NCBI GenBank assembly: GCA_934168245.1
Contig: CAKPMY010000002.1
Location: 62,001-126,000 of the forward strand
DNA from: an uncultured Bacilli bacterium
GTDB lineage: Bacteria; Bacillota_I; Bacilli_A; RF39; UBA660
Direction: 5' to 3'
DNA: 64,000 nt
The notes beneath the pieces are model-generated. The model was not told the origin of the DNA and ran no database searches. It saw only the letters and a program-made list of their open reading frames with translations. Of the stretch, positions 17,557 to 28,400 are shown one piece after another (within the stretch, counting starts at the first letter, position 1; every line of letters starts with the position of its first letter). The translations under genes were made by a program, and so were the position numbers.

Positions 17557-18165
17557 CTATTTCCCCTTACGTTTAATTAAATCTTCACATTGTATTAATA
17601 AAATTATCTCTATCCCTGCTAAAGCATATCCTGCTATTATATCTGATGCATAATGTACTCCAACATATATTCTACTGATTCCAATTCCAAGTATTAAAAA
17701 TCCCAGTACAAAACAACTTACCCATCTTAAATATTTATTCTTTATTCTAACCATTGCTAAGTAGAATAAAAATCCATATACACAAACTGATATCATCGCA
17801 TGTCCTGATGGAAATGAATATCCACTCTCACTAACAAGTCTTAATATATTAGGTCTATCTCGCCTAACTATATGTTTAATTATTGTATTTACTATTACTG
17901 AATCCAACGCTGATATAGTTAATAATAAACTATCTTTATTTCTAAATATAACAATAAATATAACTACTACTCCAACTATTGTTACTGGATTACCAAACCA
18001 AGTAATTGTTTTAAAAAACTTATCTAAAAAACTACATCTAATTCCTATTAAAGCCTCATAAATACTACTATCAAAAACAAGATTCTTATCAAATAAGACT
18101 ACTCCTAACATACTAAGAAATATTAATAGAAGTATACTTATAATAATTAAATATTTCTTCTTCAT
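17557..18165 (-). CDS. PAP2-superfamily phosphatase
   Basis: 202-residue membrane phosphatase with about five helices. The three catalytic motifs are present: KHIVRRDRP, YSFPSGHA and SRIYVGVHYASDIIAG, supplying the Lys/Arg, Ser-Gly-His and nucleophilic His. Such enzymes often dephosphorylate undecaprenyl pyrophosphate (BcrC-like) or phosphatidic acid outside the membrane, so a lipid-carrier recycling role suits the wall-related neighbours. Its ATG at 18165 is one base from the pgi stop. Confidence 0.88.
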   Translation of the reverse strand: MKKKYLIIISILLLIFLSMLGVVLFDKNLVFDSSIYEALIGIRCSFLDKFFKTITWFGNPVTIVGVVVIFIVIFRNKDSLLLTISALDSVIVNTIIKHIVRRDRPNILRLVSESGYSFPSGHAMISVCVYGFLFYLAMVRIKNKYLRWVSCFVLGFLILGIGISRIYVGVHYASDIIAGYALAGIEIILLIQCEDLIKRKGK

Positions 18166-18166
18166 C

Positions 18167-19345
18167 TTATTCTTCTCCTAACTTATTTCTAACTAGATTT
18201 TTATAAACATCTACTCCTGGTTGATTAAAAGGCTCTACATCGAATAAATATCCTGAATATGCTGCACTCATCATAAAAAATGCACTTAATTTACCAATAT
18301 TTTCTTCATTTATCTTATCTATAGTTATAACATTACAAAAAGTATTATGCGAAGAATGGGCTAACACTACTGAATCTAAAACTAAATTATTTATATCATC
18401 AAGTCTCCTACTCTTATATTTAAAATCAGTAACATCTAAAATCTTAATAAACGTCTCAAATATAATCGGATTTCCCTCTTGTATAAATTGTCCTAATGAA
18501 TGTAAATCCCTTGTACCTATCGTAGAAACTGGAAATATACCCTTTTTATCCTTGCCTTCAGTCTCTCCAAATAATTGTTTTAACCATTCTAAATAATAAT
18601 TAAACTTCTCTTCATACACTGAATAATTTTCTATATATTTTCCCATTTCAAATAAACTTCTTCTACTACAAGCATAAGTATAAGCCATATCTTTTAAAGT
18701 ATTAAGTCCTTCTCTATAACCCATAATTAACTTTTTTATATCTAAAGAAAATGCCATTGGTAATAAATGTCCTGCTGTTATTAATGAATATCTTCCTCCT
18801 ATATCATTATCTATTATAAACGATCTATATCCATACTCTCTAACTTCTTCTCTTAACTTACCAGTATCACTATTAGTAGTAATAATTATTCTCTTCTTCA
18901 TCTCTTCTAAACTATATTTACTCTGCATTAATTCTTTAACTAATTGATAATTAATATCTACTTCCATCGTAGTACCAGTCTTACTAATAACATTAACATA
19001 AAAATTCTTGTCTTTTAAATATTCCAAAGTCTCACTTATATATCCACTAGATAAATTATTACCCAAATATATTACTCTAAACTTATCTTTATAATAACCA
19101 TTAAACAATCTATTTAAGGCACAACTTCCTAAATAAGAGCCCCCTATTCCAATAACAACTAAACAGTCAGAATTATTTTTTATCTCATCTCTAAGTTCTA
19201 AAATAGTTGAAACTAGTTTTTTATCTACATCCCTAGTCCACCCAATCATCTTACTATTATTAAACTTCTCATCAATTTCTTCTTTTCTCTTTATATTTTT
19301 ATTAAAGATCTCATTATCTATTTTTGCTAAGTCAATTTTAACCAT
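18167..19345 (-). CDS. pgi: Glucose-6-phosphate isomerase
   Basis: 392 residues; interconverts glucose-6-phosphate and fructose-6-phosphate. Recognisable stretches are VVIGIGGSYLGSCA, VISKTGTTMEVD (phosphate loop), DIGGRYSLITAGHLLPMAF and HSLGQFIQEGNPIIFET. It is shorter than the ~450-residue Bacilli enzymes but the catalytic regions are intact. It heads a compact run toward PAP2, HAD, RluA, nagZ and asnS. Confidence 0.93.
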   Translation of the reverse strand: MVKIDLAKIDNEIFNKNIKRKEEIDEKFNNSKMIGWTRDVDKKLVSTILELRDEIKNNSDCLVVIGIGGSYLGSCALNRLFNGYYKDKFRVIYLGNNLSSGYISETLEYLKDKNFYVNVISKTGTTMEVDINYQLVKELMQSKYSLEEMKKRIIITTNSDTGKLREEVREYGYRSFIIDNDIGGRYSLITAGHLLPMAFSLDIKKLIMGYREGLNTLKDMAYTYACSRRSLFEMGKYIENYSVYEEKFNYYLEWLKQLFGETEGKDKKGIFPVSTIGTRDLHSLGQFIQEGNPIIFETFIKILDVTDFKYKSRRLDDINNLVLDSVVLAHSSHNTFCNVITIDKINEENIGKLSAFFMMSAAYSGYLFDVEPFNQPGVDVYKNLVRNKLGEE

Positions 19346-19370
19346 TAAATCACCTTCAAAACTATTATAT

Positions 19371-19395
19371 CAAAAAAAATAGCCGACCGGCTATT
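19371..19395 (-). terminator. Terminator after the small conserved gene
   Basis: Minus-strand AATAGCC-GGTC-... pairing with GGCTATT, then eight T; a compact GC-rich hairpin. Confidence 0.85.
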
Positions 19396-19398
19396 AAT

Positions 19399-19887
19399 TT
19401 AACGTTTTACTGCGACCTTCATTGGTTTTTTCTTTGCTTCTAAATCACGATCATATATACTATGTAATGCTTTAAAACACTCATCGGCTAATTCTACTCT
19501 ATCAGCATATACAACTAATACTGATCTAGTAACTTTATTTGATGCATATGTTCTAAAATCTCCAGCACCATATCTAAATCCACCAACATCTACTTTTTTT
19601 GGTCTACCATCTCTATCTTGTTCACAAACTGTTCCTAAGTAACAATCAAATGCTACTATAGAATTTCCTGCTCTTTTTATAATTTGTGCTCCAACGATAC
19701 TATTATCTTTAAGAATTGCTTCTCCAATACTTATTGATGGACATATTCCTGGCTCTTTTTCATATATTGAACGATCCTCTATTCTTCCTCCACCATCTTC
19801 ATATATTGGTGTAACAATGCAATGTTCATTGCTTGTTCCTACAATAGTATAATATCTACTATCTAAACTATTATTATAAAAACTCAT
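19399..19887 (-). CDS. Conserved hypothetical protein
   Basis: 162 residues, not recognised. It begins MSFYNNSLDSRYYTIVGTSNEHCIVTP-like and is predicted mixed alpha/beta with no signal or membrane helix. A Gly-rich centre (EDGGGRIEDRS) and a basic tail (KKKPMKVAVKR) stand out. It has its own strong terminator and a ribosome site before ATG 19887. It could be a phage- or plasmid-type accessory protein, but nothing in the sequence proves that. Confidence 0.6.
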   Translation of the reverse strand: MSFYNNSLDSRYYTIVGTSNEHCIVTPIYEDGGGRIEDRSIYEKEPGICPSISIGEAILKDNSIVGAQIIKRAGNSIVAFDCYLGTVCEQDRDGRPKKVDVGGFRYGAGDFRTYASNKVTRSVLVVYADRVELADECFKALHSIYDRDLEAKKKPMKVAVKR

Positions 19888-19943
19888 CTAAATACCCCCT
19901 AAACGTTTCACTATTATATCACACTTCATTCGAAAAAGCAAAA

Positions 19944-19966
19944 AAAGTTGCTACAGCCGCAACTTT
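19944..19966 (-). terminator. Terminator after the B3/B4-domain gene
   Basis: Minus-strand AAAGTTGC-GGCTGTA-GCAACTTT then TTTT. Confidence 0.85.
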
Positions 19967-19994
19967 TCCCATAATTTTATAATAAAACTTAAAT

Positions 19995-20693
19995 TTATGC
20001 TTCAAAAATTCTCTTATCTTTATCAACATAATCTACAACTGCATCTATTCCTAAGGATTTAAGTATTTCTACTAATTCTTTTTGTAATGCAATCACTTCT
20101 TCTTTATTAACATCACTAAATCCATCTATTGGTACAAATATATGACTAGTCTCTTCAGTAACTTTACTTTTCTCTCCTTGTCTCCATGTCCATCTTCTAG
20201 TTTTAACTTCATCACCTGAAACATATACTATTTCGCCAACTTCTGGATGTTCAACTTCTTCACTTCCAAAAGGAACAAATGTATCAGATTCTACTGCACC
20301 TCTTATTTCTAAATTCCCCTTAAAGTTATCAACATCATGTACACCTACAGGTAAAATATATTTAATTGATAAAGCATTACATATATCTACAATAGGATTA
20401 ATATGAGGTATTTCTCCTCCTTTAGAAATTCTAGTCATTAATGCTTCTATTGAACACATAAACTTATTCGGATTAATTCCCAAATTTTTAAATGCTTCAC
20501 GATAAGGAATGATTAATTGATTTTCTTTTACTCGCCCTTCACCAAGTCTTTCTCTAGCACTTTTAATAGATTCTTCTAACATTTTATCTGTAAAATCTAA
20601 TTTAGTTTTATTATCAAAATTATTAAAATAAACTATCCCAAAATATGCATTTGGAACCTTCTCAAAAAATTCTTCTGAAACTATAAATTTCAT
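19995..20693 (-). CDS. B3/B4 tRNA-editing-like domain protein
   Basis: 232 residues from the ATG at 20693, which follows GGGAGATGATTAAA. It matches stand-alone B3/B4 domain proteins related to the editing module of phenylalanyl-tRNA synthetase beta: IPYREAFKNLGINPNKFMCSIEAL, HINPIVDICNALSIKYILPVGVHDVDNF and GEIVYVSGDEVKTRRWTWRQGE. Such proteins are thought to act on mischarged tRNA or amino acids, but most are uncharacterised. Monocistronic by its flanks. Confidence 0.8.
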   Translation of the reverse strand: MKFIVSEEFFEKVPNAYFGIVYFNNFDNKTKLDFTDKMLEESIKSARERLGEGRVKENQLIIPYREAFKNLGINPNKFMCSIEALMTRISKGGEIPHINPIVDICNALSIKYILPVGVHDVDNFKGNLEIRGAVESDTFVPFGSEEVEHPEVGEIVYVSGDEVKTRRWTWRQGEKSKVTEETSHIFVPIDGFSDVNKEEVIALQKELVEILKSLGIDAVVDYVDKDKRIFEA

Positions 20694-20728
20694 TTTAATC
20701 ATCTCCCACACTAATTATAATGCAAAAT

Positions 20729-20757
20729 AAAAAGAAAATCTACTAATTAAGATTCTC
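20729..20757 (-). terminator. Terminator-like hairpin after surface paralogue 1
   Basis: Minus-strand AGAATCT-TAATTAGT-AGATTTTCT followed by TTTTATTTT; it includes the stop codon. Confidence 0.6.
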
Positions 20758-22230
20758 TTTATTTTTCTCTTTCATAACTATCGTACTACCAATCGCAATT
20801 ACAAGTATTATTCCAAGTACAATATAAGCCGCTGACACTGTATCTGGATTAACTATTCTATTATATATTGCACTAACAGTAACTTTACCCTCTGGCATTA
20901 TAAAAGTTCCATCACTATTTACTTCAATCTCATTACCATTCTCATCTTTAACAATAATTCTTTTTAAACTATACCCTTCTTTAACTGTTACGTTTACTTT
21001 TACTACTTCTCCTGGATAAGCATCAAATTTAACACTAATCGTTCCTTCTTCAGTAGCCTCTTTTATTACCGGATAATTTAGATACATGTATTTAGCAAGC
21101 ATTAAAGGCTCGCAAGATATTTGTGTCTCAATCTCTTTCCTTGGGGCAGCCCAATTATCAACAGTAGAAAATAATAAATAGCCATTTCGTTTTCCATCAC
21201 TATCATAATTATTTGTAATTTTAAAAGCAATTCTTCCAGTAACTGGATAATTAACTTCATATACTTTTTTACCATTAAAGTCATACTTAAAAACAGCAGT
21301 CTTATCATTAATAATAGCTGTAATTATATAGCCATCATACCCATTTGGTGTATAATCACTTATCACATCATAATATACAGAATTAATACTAGCATCTTCA
21401 TATTGAGCACTAAATACTACATTACCATCTAAGTCTAGTTTTACGATAGACCCTAATGAAGCACCGTGATTATTTTTTTCACCAACCACTACAATTCCAT
21501 CTATTTTACCATTTTTATCATAACTGAACTTAAAGTTCAAAATACTAAAGTCAATATTCTTCGTCCAAATAACATTACTAGCAGAACCATCAAATTTAAT
21601 AACATTAGCACCACCACTATTAAAGACAGCAGAAACTTGATTATTTTCTATATATTTCAATCCATCTGTTTTTATATAATCTTTTACATCTTTTTCCCAA
21701 ACTACATTTCCCTTTAAATCAAACTTTGTCATAACCCAAGGAGAATTAATACTTAAATCGGAAGATGTAGTTAAAAATACTATCAAGTATCCATCATGTG
21801 TTCCAGTATTATCATAACTATTATATTTTAAATGATAAGTATCAGATCCATTTCCACCATATTGTTTCTTAAAAATTGCTGTTCCAGAAGCATCATAAAC
21901 AGTAACTAAAAGATCTGAAGTACCATTGACAGTATATCCTTGGTTATTCGTAGCGGTTAATTGTTCAACAGTAATATTAGAATAATTATCTTTAATATTA
22001 TAAACAATCTTATTATCAAGACTATGTTTTAATATACCACCAGAATATGGAAATAAAAATCCATCGATTATTCCTTTATTATTATAACTAGGAAAAACAC
22101 GCACATCATTAAAACATCCTTCTACTTTCTCATTATACGTAAGAGTTAAATTCAAAGCCTCAACTCCACTAGGAAAAAATAAAAATCCCATTAGGAATAA
22201 CAAAATAAAAATGCTTTTTCTTATCTTCAT
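20743..22230 (-). CDS. Surface protein paralogue 1 (propeller-like repeats, NPDT tail)
   Basis: 495 residues with a signal peptide (MKIRKSIFILLFLMGFLFFP...VEA). The extracellular part repeats a unit of the type YDxxGxxDGYLI (YNNKGIIDGFLF, YDNTGTHDGYLI, YDKNGKIDGIVVVG, YDSDGKRNGYLLF) alternating with KxDLxGNVVxxxxY. This is consistent with a beta-propeller-like fold of about five blades. Near residue 395 comes a short domain shared by all three paralogues (DAYPGEVVKVNVTVKEGYSL ... MPEGKVTVSAIY). It ends NPDTVSA, a hydrophobic helix and a basic tail, reminiscent of a sortase signal. Function unknown. Confidence 0.65.
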   Translation of the reverse strand: MKIRKSIFILLFLMGFLFFPSGVEALNLTLTYNEKVEGCFNDVRVFPSYNNKGIIDGFLFPYSGGILKHSLDNKIVYNIKDNYSNITVEQLTATNNQGYTVNGTSDLLVTVYDASGTAIFKKQYGGNGSDTYHLKYNSYDNTGTHDGYLIVFLTTSSDLSINSPWVMTKFDLKGNVVWEKDVKDYIKTDGLKYIENNQVSAVFNSGGANVIKFDGSASNVIWTKNIDFSILNFKFSYDKNGKIDGIVVVGEKNNHGASLGSIVKLDLDGNVVFSAQYEDASINSVYYDVISDYTPNGYDGYIITAIINDKTAVFKYDFNGKKVYEVNYPVTGRIAFKITNNYDSDGKRNGYLLFSTVDNWAAPRKEIETQISCEPLMLAKYMYLNYPVIKEATEEGTISVKFDAYPGEVVKVNVTVKEGYSLKRIIVKDENGNEIEVNSDGTFIMPEGKVTVSAIYNRIVNPDTVSAAYIVLGIILVIAIGSTIVMKEKNKENLN

Positions 22231-22271
22231 AACTACACCTCTCCTATCTTATAAAAAGATTATACCAAAAT

Positions 22272-22310
22272 AATAGAAACTATCAAACCCTAAGTCTGAT
22301 AATTTCTATT
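22272..22310 (-). terminator. Stem-loop between surface paralogues 1 and 2
   Basis: Fourteen-bp stem (AATAGAAACTATCA with TGATAATTTCTATT, one mismatch) around AACCCTAAGTC. Its loop and inner stem recur at 25428-25458, evidence of segmental duplication. The T run is weak. Confidence 0.5.
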
Positions 22311-22313
22311 TAT

Positions 22314-23786
22314 TTATACTTTTTCTTTATTTTTCTCTCTCATAACTATCGTACTACCTATCGCAATTACAAGTATTATTCCAAGTACAATATAACAAGC
22401 AGAAACTGTATCTGGATTAACTATTCTATTATATATTGCACTAACAGTAACTTTTCCCTCTGGCATTATAAATGTCCCATCACTATTTACTTCTATCTCA
22501 TTACCATCCTCATCTTTAACGATAATTCTTTTTAAACTATATCCTTCTTTAACTGTTACATTTATTTTAACTACCTCTCCTGGATAAGCATCAGATTTAA
22601 CAGTAATAGTACCACCAACAACTTCTTTCTTAGCTACCGGAAACATATCATATGTGTATTTTAAAACTCTATAATAGCAATGATCTTTTCTAGAGTATAT
22701 TTCAGTATTACTATCATCTTTTCTACTCTCAATACCTCGTTCATATAACAAATAGCCATTTTTTCTTCCACTACTATCATAATTATTAAAAATTGAAAAA
22801 TTAATATTACTACTATCAGAAATAGTTTTTTCATAAACTTTAATTCCTTCATAATTATACTTTAAAAGAAGCGTTTTATTATCAGATGTTACAGCAATAA
22901 CTACATAGCCATCATATGTACCATCAGGAAGATAACTAGCCTTTCCATCAGTAAAATAAGAATAAACATCACTTTTGTCATAAACAGTTGAAAAAATAAT
23001 ATTACCATCTAAATCATACTTTATTATTATACCAGTATCATTATTTGCTCCAACAAGTATAACTCCATCAAAATTACCATTTTTATCATAACTATAGTCA
23101 AAAGAATAAAGGTCAATATTTGTATTTTTTTCCCAACTTTGACTAATAATTCCCTTTTTTTCAAGAGATGAATTTTTAATATAAAAAATAGAATCAACTT
23201 TATTATCAACTACATAATATAAATCTCCACTATAATAATCATTGATGTTTTTTTTCCAAACCACACCACCATTCAAATCAAACTTTACCATAACATAACC
23301 AGGAATAACATCCAAGTCAGAAGAATCAGTTCTAAATACTACAATATTGCCATCATTAATTCCAAAATCATTATACGACTTAAAAGAAGAAATATATTCA
23401 TCTTCACCATTACCACCATACTGCTTAATAAAAAGTTTGTTACCGTCTTTATCATAACCAGTTATCAACAAATCAGAAGAACCAGCAATATTATATTCAC
23501 TATCAACATTTGAATATATATCTTTAACCCAAATTCTACCCAAATTAGAATCATAGTATTTTTTATAAATAAGTTTATTGTCTAAACCATACTTTATGTT
23601 CGTATCACCATCAAGAAATAAAAAGCCATCTATAGAACCAGTATTATCATAACTAGGTAGCATCGTAAAACCACATCCATTAGATGCACTATAAGAAAGA
23701 GTTAACTCTAGTGCATTCGTCTTACATGGAAACAAAATAGTAATGACTAAAATAATTAAGATAAAAATACATCTTTTTAACTTCAT
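22314..23786 (-). CDS. Surface protein paralogue 2 (propeller-like repeats, NPDT tail)
   Basis: 490 residues, same architecture as its two neighbours: signal peptide, repeated YDxxGxxDGxxx units (YDNTGSIDGFLFLDG, YNDFGINDGNIVVF, YDKNGNFDGVILVG, YLPDGTYDGYVVIA, YDSSGRKNGYLLY), the conserved membrane-proximal domain, and NPDTVSA plus helix plus basic tail. The C-terminal ~110 residues are almost identical to paralogue 1, while the propeller part has diverged. This suggests different ligands or antigenic variation on a shared stalk. Confidence 0.65.
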   Translation of the reverse strand: MKLKRCIFILIILVITILFPCKTNALELTLSYSASNGCGFTMLPSYDNTGSIDGFLFLDGDTNIKYGLDNKLIYKKYYDSNLGRIWVKDIYSNVDSEYNIAGSSDLLITGYDKDGNKLFIKQYGGNGEDEYISSFKSYNDFGINDGNIVVFRTDSSDLDVIPGYVMVKFDLNGGVVWKKNINDYYSGDLYYVVDNKVDSIFYIKNSSLEKKGIISQSWEKNTNIDLYSFDYSYDKNGNFDGVILVGANNDTGIIIKYDLDGNIIFSTVYDKSDVYSYFTDGKASYLPDGTYDGYVVIAVTSDNKTLLLKYNYEGIKVYEKTISDSSNINFSIFNNYDSSGRKNGYLLYERGIESRKDDSNTEIYSRKDHCYYRVLKYTYDMFPVAKKEVVGGTITVKSDAYPGEVVKINVTVKEGYSLKRIIVKDEDGNEIEVNSDGTFIMPEGKVTVSAIYNRIVNPDTVSACYIVLGIILVIAIGSTIVMREKNKEKV

Positions 23787-23825
23787 AACTACACCTCTCC
23801 TATCTTATAAAAATATTATATCAAA

Positions 23826-23864
23826 ATAAAAAGAATTATCAAATACCAACATTCAATAATTCTT
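23826..23864 (-). terminator. Terminator-like hairpin between paralogues 2 and 3
   Basis: Minus-strand AAGAATTAT...ATAATTCTT then TTTATTTTG. Confidence 0.6.
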
Positions 23865-23873
23865 CTTAATAAT

Positions 23874-25382
23874 CTACATATCTTTATTATCTTTTTGTTT
23901 AACAACAATCAAACTACCAACTGCAATCAATAGTACTACTCCAAGCACCATATAAGCAGCAGATACTGTATCCGGATTAGTTATTCTTTTATATATCGCA
24001 CTAACAGTAACTTTTCCTTCTGGCATTACAAAAGTTCCATCACTATTAACTTCTATTTCTTTACCAGTCTCATCTTTAACGATAATTCTCTTTAAACTAT
24101 ATCCTTCTTTAACTGTTACATTTACTTTAACTACTTCTCCTGGATAAGCATCAGACTTAACACTAATAATTCCTTCTTCACTATTCTCTTTTACTACGGG
24201 ATAGTTATCATACGTATACTTTGCAACCATTAAATCTTCACAAATAGTAATATCATATGTATCTACTGACTCTTGAATCCTACTTGGAATAAAGTCCTGA
24301 TTTGAATTAAAAAACATTAAATATCCATTTTGTTTTTTATTGACATCATAGTTGTTAAAAACTTTACCACCAAAAGTACCTTGAGAATAAACAATCTCCC
24401 AATTCTTCTTGCCAGTATAATCATATTTTAGAATTACAGTTTTTCTTCCTTCAGCATCAGCAGTAACTCCCGTAACTATATATCCATCAAAACTTCCATC
24501 TGGCAAATAACTACTTATAACATCATAGTATATAGCCCAAGTATCAGTTTTATCATAACCACTTCTAAAAATTTCATTACCTTCAAAATCATATTTAATT
24601 ATTTCTGCAGTGTCGCCATCAGACTTAACAAATCCAGCAACCACAAATCCGTCTATCTTACCATTCTTATCATAACTATAATTAATATTATTAATAGAAA
24701 TTCCTGTATTTATATTTAAAACTGTTTCATTCGTATTTACGTTAGTAATATATAGTACAGAATCATCAGGATTAGTAACAGAAAAAGCCGTTTTATTTTT
24801 TGTAAAAAGAAGAACATTTCTAGTAAACTCATTTATATTTTTTTCCCAACGAACATTACCATTTAAGTCAATCTTTAACATGAAGAAACTTAATGCATCT
24901 GTAAATTCTGAAGAATTAGTCAAGAAAAACACTAAATATCCATCATGTACACCTTTATTGTTATATGACTTCATACCCATTATGCCATAATCAATACCAT
25001 CACCGCCATATTGAGTTTTAAAAAGTCCACTGTCATCATCATTATAAGCAGTAATTAAAAGATCGGCCTCACCTTCAACCATATATCCATCACTATTAGA
25101 AGCCCTAATCGTTGAAACATCAACAGTATATACATCTTTTTCTTTTCCATCATATACTATCTTATTATTAAGATCCTGTTTAGTAATACCATTACTATCT
25201 ATATATAATAATCCATCAATTTCCCCATTATTATCATAGCTTGGTAATACAGCCAAATCGTCAAAACACTTTTGTAACTTCTCATTATATGTAAGTTTTA
25301 AATCTAGTGCCTGAACTCTACTAGGAAAAACCAAAACACCTACTAAAGCCAGCACAATAAAAATACTTTTTCTTATCTTCAT
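23874..25382 (-). CDS. Surface protein paralogue 3 (propeller-like repeats, NPDT tail)
   Basis: 502 residues from the ATG at 25382, chosen because MKIRKSIFI matches the start of paralogue 1 and AGGAGAAGTGTGGTT precedes it; the open frame extends 43 codons further but without support. It has the same signal peptide, repeats (YDNNGEIDGLLY, YNNKGVHDGYLVFF, YDKNGKIDGFVVAG, YLPDGSFDGYIVTG), membrane-proximal domain and NPDTVSA tail, ending in a hydrophobic helix and a Lys-rich tail. It is the closest copy to the glucan synthase gene. Confidence 0.65.
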   Translation of the reverse strand: MKIRKSIFIVLALVGVLVFPSRVQALDLKLTYNEKLQKCFDDLAVLPSYDNNGEIDGLLYIDSNGITKQDLNNKIVYDGKEKDVYTVDVSTIRASNSDGYMVEGEADLLITAYNDDDSGLFKTQYGGDGIDYGIMGMKSYNNKGVHDGYLVFFLTNSSEFTDALSFFMLKIDLNGNVRWEKNINEFTRNVLLFTKNKTAFSVTNPDDSVLYITNVNTNETVLNINTGISINNINYSYDKNGKIDGFVVAGFVKSDGDTAEIIKYDFEGNEIFRSGYDKTDTWAIYYDVISSYLPDGSFDGYIVTGVTADAEGRKTVILKYDYTGKKNWEIVYSQGTFGGKVFNNYDVNKKQNGYLMFFNSNQDFIPSRIQESVDTYDITICEDLMVAKYTYDNYPVVKENSEEGIISVKSDAYPGEVVKVNVTVKEGYSLKRIIVKDETGKEIEVNSDGTFVMPEGKVTVSAIYKRITNPDTVSAAYMVLGVVLLIAVGSLIVVKQKDNKDM

Positions 25383-25423
25383 AACCACACTTCTCCTATC
25401 TTCTACCATAATTATACCAAAAC

Positions 25424-25458
25424 AAAAAAAATTATCAAACCCTAAGTCTGATAATTTT
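25424..25458 (-). terminator. Terminator of the giant glucan synthase gene
   Basis: Minus-strand AAAATTATCA...TGATAATTTT (10 bp) followed by TTTT. The loop matches the hairpin at 22272-22310. Confidence 0.8.
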
Positions 25459-25473
25459 CTTTTTCTTATAAAT

Positions 25474-28400
25474 TTACCTATACGCCACAACATGATGTGT
25501 CTTTTTATCATTAATTAACTCTACCACATCACTCTTTTGTACACGACCATCTACCATAGTTTTCCTTTTCTTATCCTTATGAACCTCTATTTCATAAATG
25601 GTTTCCTTAAATTTATAAGTAATCTTAAATGTAGTCCAACAATCTGGAATACTAGGCTCTACTCTTAACGTATTACTCTTCTTCTTCATACCTAAAATAT
25701 CTCTAATACCTACATTATAGAACCATCCAGAAGAACCAGTATACCAAGTCCATCCAGCCTTACCAGCAAAGTTTTCATTAGAAGAGATATCTGCTGCAAT
25801 TACATAAGGCTCTGCTCCATACTTCATAACCGCCGAATTATTCAAAGTCCTATTAATTGGATTTATCATCTGATAATACTTATAAGCCTTATCAGTATAT
25901 CCCATCTTAATTAAAGCCATAATATACCAACTAACCGCATGTGTATATTGACCTCCATTTTCTCTAATACCTTTAGGATAATTCATAATATATCCAGGAT
26001 TATTTAATGACTTACTAAAAGCCGGATTAAGTAACTTAATAATATCATTATCTCTATCGACTAACTTCTCTTCTACTTCTTCAATTACTTTTAAACTTCT
26101 TTCCTCATCCGCAACTCCAGATATAACTGAAAAACTCTGAGAAATTAAATCAATCTTACATTCACTATTATCTTTACTACCTAACTTATCTCCATTATCA
26201 AAATATGCTCTTAAATAATAATCTTTATCCCAACCATACTTATTCAAATTACTCTTCAATTCATCATTAAATTTAACATACGAAGAAACATCTAACGCTA
26301 CATTATTCTCCTCTACCAAAGCAACAAACTTATCAATTATATTATACAAGAAGAATCCTAACCAAACACTTTCTCCCTTACCTTTAATACCTACTCTATT
26401 CATTCCATCATTCCAGTCACCTCCACCCATTAATGGTAACTTATGACTACCTAAATTAGACATAGATAATTTTAAAGACTTCAAACAATGATTAAGAATC
26501 GTATCACTACTACTAGAATAACTAAAATTCATCGTCTTCTCATACTCATAAACACTAAGTAAACTACCCGTAACATAAGGAACTTTTTCCCCTAAAATAT
26601 CCTTATCCCCAGTAACTTCAATATAATTAATAACAGCATATACTAGCCATAAAAAATCATCCTTATAACGACTTCTAAGTCCAAACTTACTATCTTCATG
26701 CCACCAATGTAGAACATCACCTTCTCTAAATTGATGTGCCGCATTACAAATAATCTGCTCTCTCGTAAACTCCGGTTTTACTAAAACTATATTCATAGCA
26801 TCCTGTAACTGATCTCTATATCCAAAAGCCCCAGATACTTGATAAAAACCAGCTCTAGCCATAATTCTAGAAGAAATAGTCTGATACAAATACCAATTAT
26901 TAATCATATAATCAAAACTCTTATCTGGACTTTGAACCTTAATAGTACCAAGAGTCTCATTCCAATACTTCTTAACTTTATCAAAAGCCATATCAACAAA
27001 ATTAAGATCACTATATTTTCTAACTAATCCTTCTCCTATACATTCACTTCTATCAGCAACCAACATAAATACTATAGTCTTCTCTTCCTTAGCCTTCAAA
27101 CTAATCTTACTATTAATACTCTTAACTAAGATTCTATCACTACACCAAGAACTAATCTTTTCATTACAAGACATATATACACATACATCACTATAATTAA
27201 TACTATAAGCATTACGTAGTTTTAATAAATTATCTTCCTCCATATACTCAGATAAAATATGTCTAGCTGTCTTCTCTTCAAAATTACCAAACGTTGGATT
27301 AATCCAAAAACAAGTATCAACATCCTGCTTTTTATTAGTCTTATTACTTAACTTAACCAAATATAATTTTACTGGTTCATTAATACTAACAAACTCTGTA
27401 ATTTCTTTTCTTAACTCCAAAGATTCACTCTCTAAAATACTATATCCCATACCATGAGTACACTTATCAGATACAAATAACTTATCATTAAACTTAAATC
27501 CCTCAGACCTGTCATTAACAACTAAATCATTAGTCCAAGACGTAATCTTAAACTCCGAAGAATTTTCAAAATAAGTAAATCCAGCCCCATTATTAGTAAT
27601 AACAGTTCCAAACTCACTATTCGCAATAACATTACTCCAAGGAACAGGTGTCTTATTATTATAAATAACATACTCTTCCCCATTATTTATAAATCCACCA
27701 AAGCCATTATCAAACTCATACTCTCCCCGTTTCTTTATCGCAACATTCTCTTCATACTTTTTCTCTTCATAATTACTAATCTTATTATTCTTCTGTAACT
27801 CACTAACTGCAACACTCAAACTAATATGATCTCTTACGATAAATCTAAGTCTAGGTACAACTCCAAATAAATTCATCTCTTCTCTAGATAAACCACTTCC
27901 ATCTATTACTTTAATAATACCTGGAGTATGATAAAAACTATTAACTGAATATATTCTATATATCTCATCATCAATCTCTTTATTAATAACATCTCTATAC
28001 TCATCTTCATTATTAATAATAACTATATCTACAAAAATAGAATTATTCTTATAATACTCAAATGCTTTAAGTATACTAAATACAAAAGATAAATCACTAA
28101 TATCATTAATATCCACTAAAATAATTGGTCTATCTCCACTAATTCCAAACTTCCACAACCCAGTCTGTGATAAACTATTTCTTCTTAATAAATCCATTCT
28201 CTCTTCATTAACTGATATTTTAGTAGTCTGATATAAATAATTAAGCATTATATTATAAAGCCTTAACTCATCCCCCATAAGATCCATACTCTTATTATTT
28301 ACAACACTTGCTAAAGAAGCTACTCTAAATATTTTATTAATATCTCTTTTATTATTATAAGCATTAATAATTTCATCTATTTGTTCAGTACTTCTTCCAA

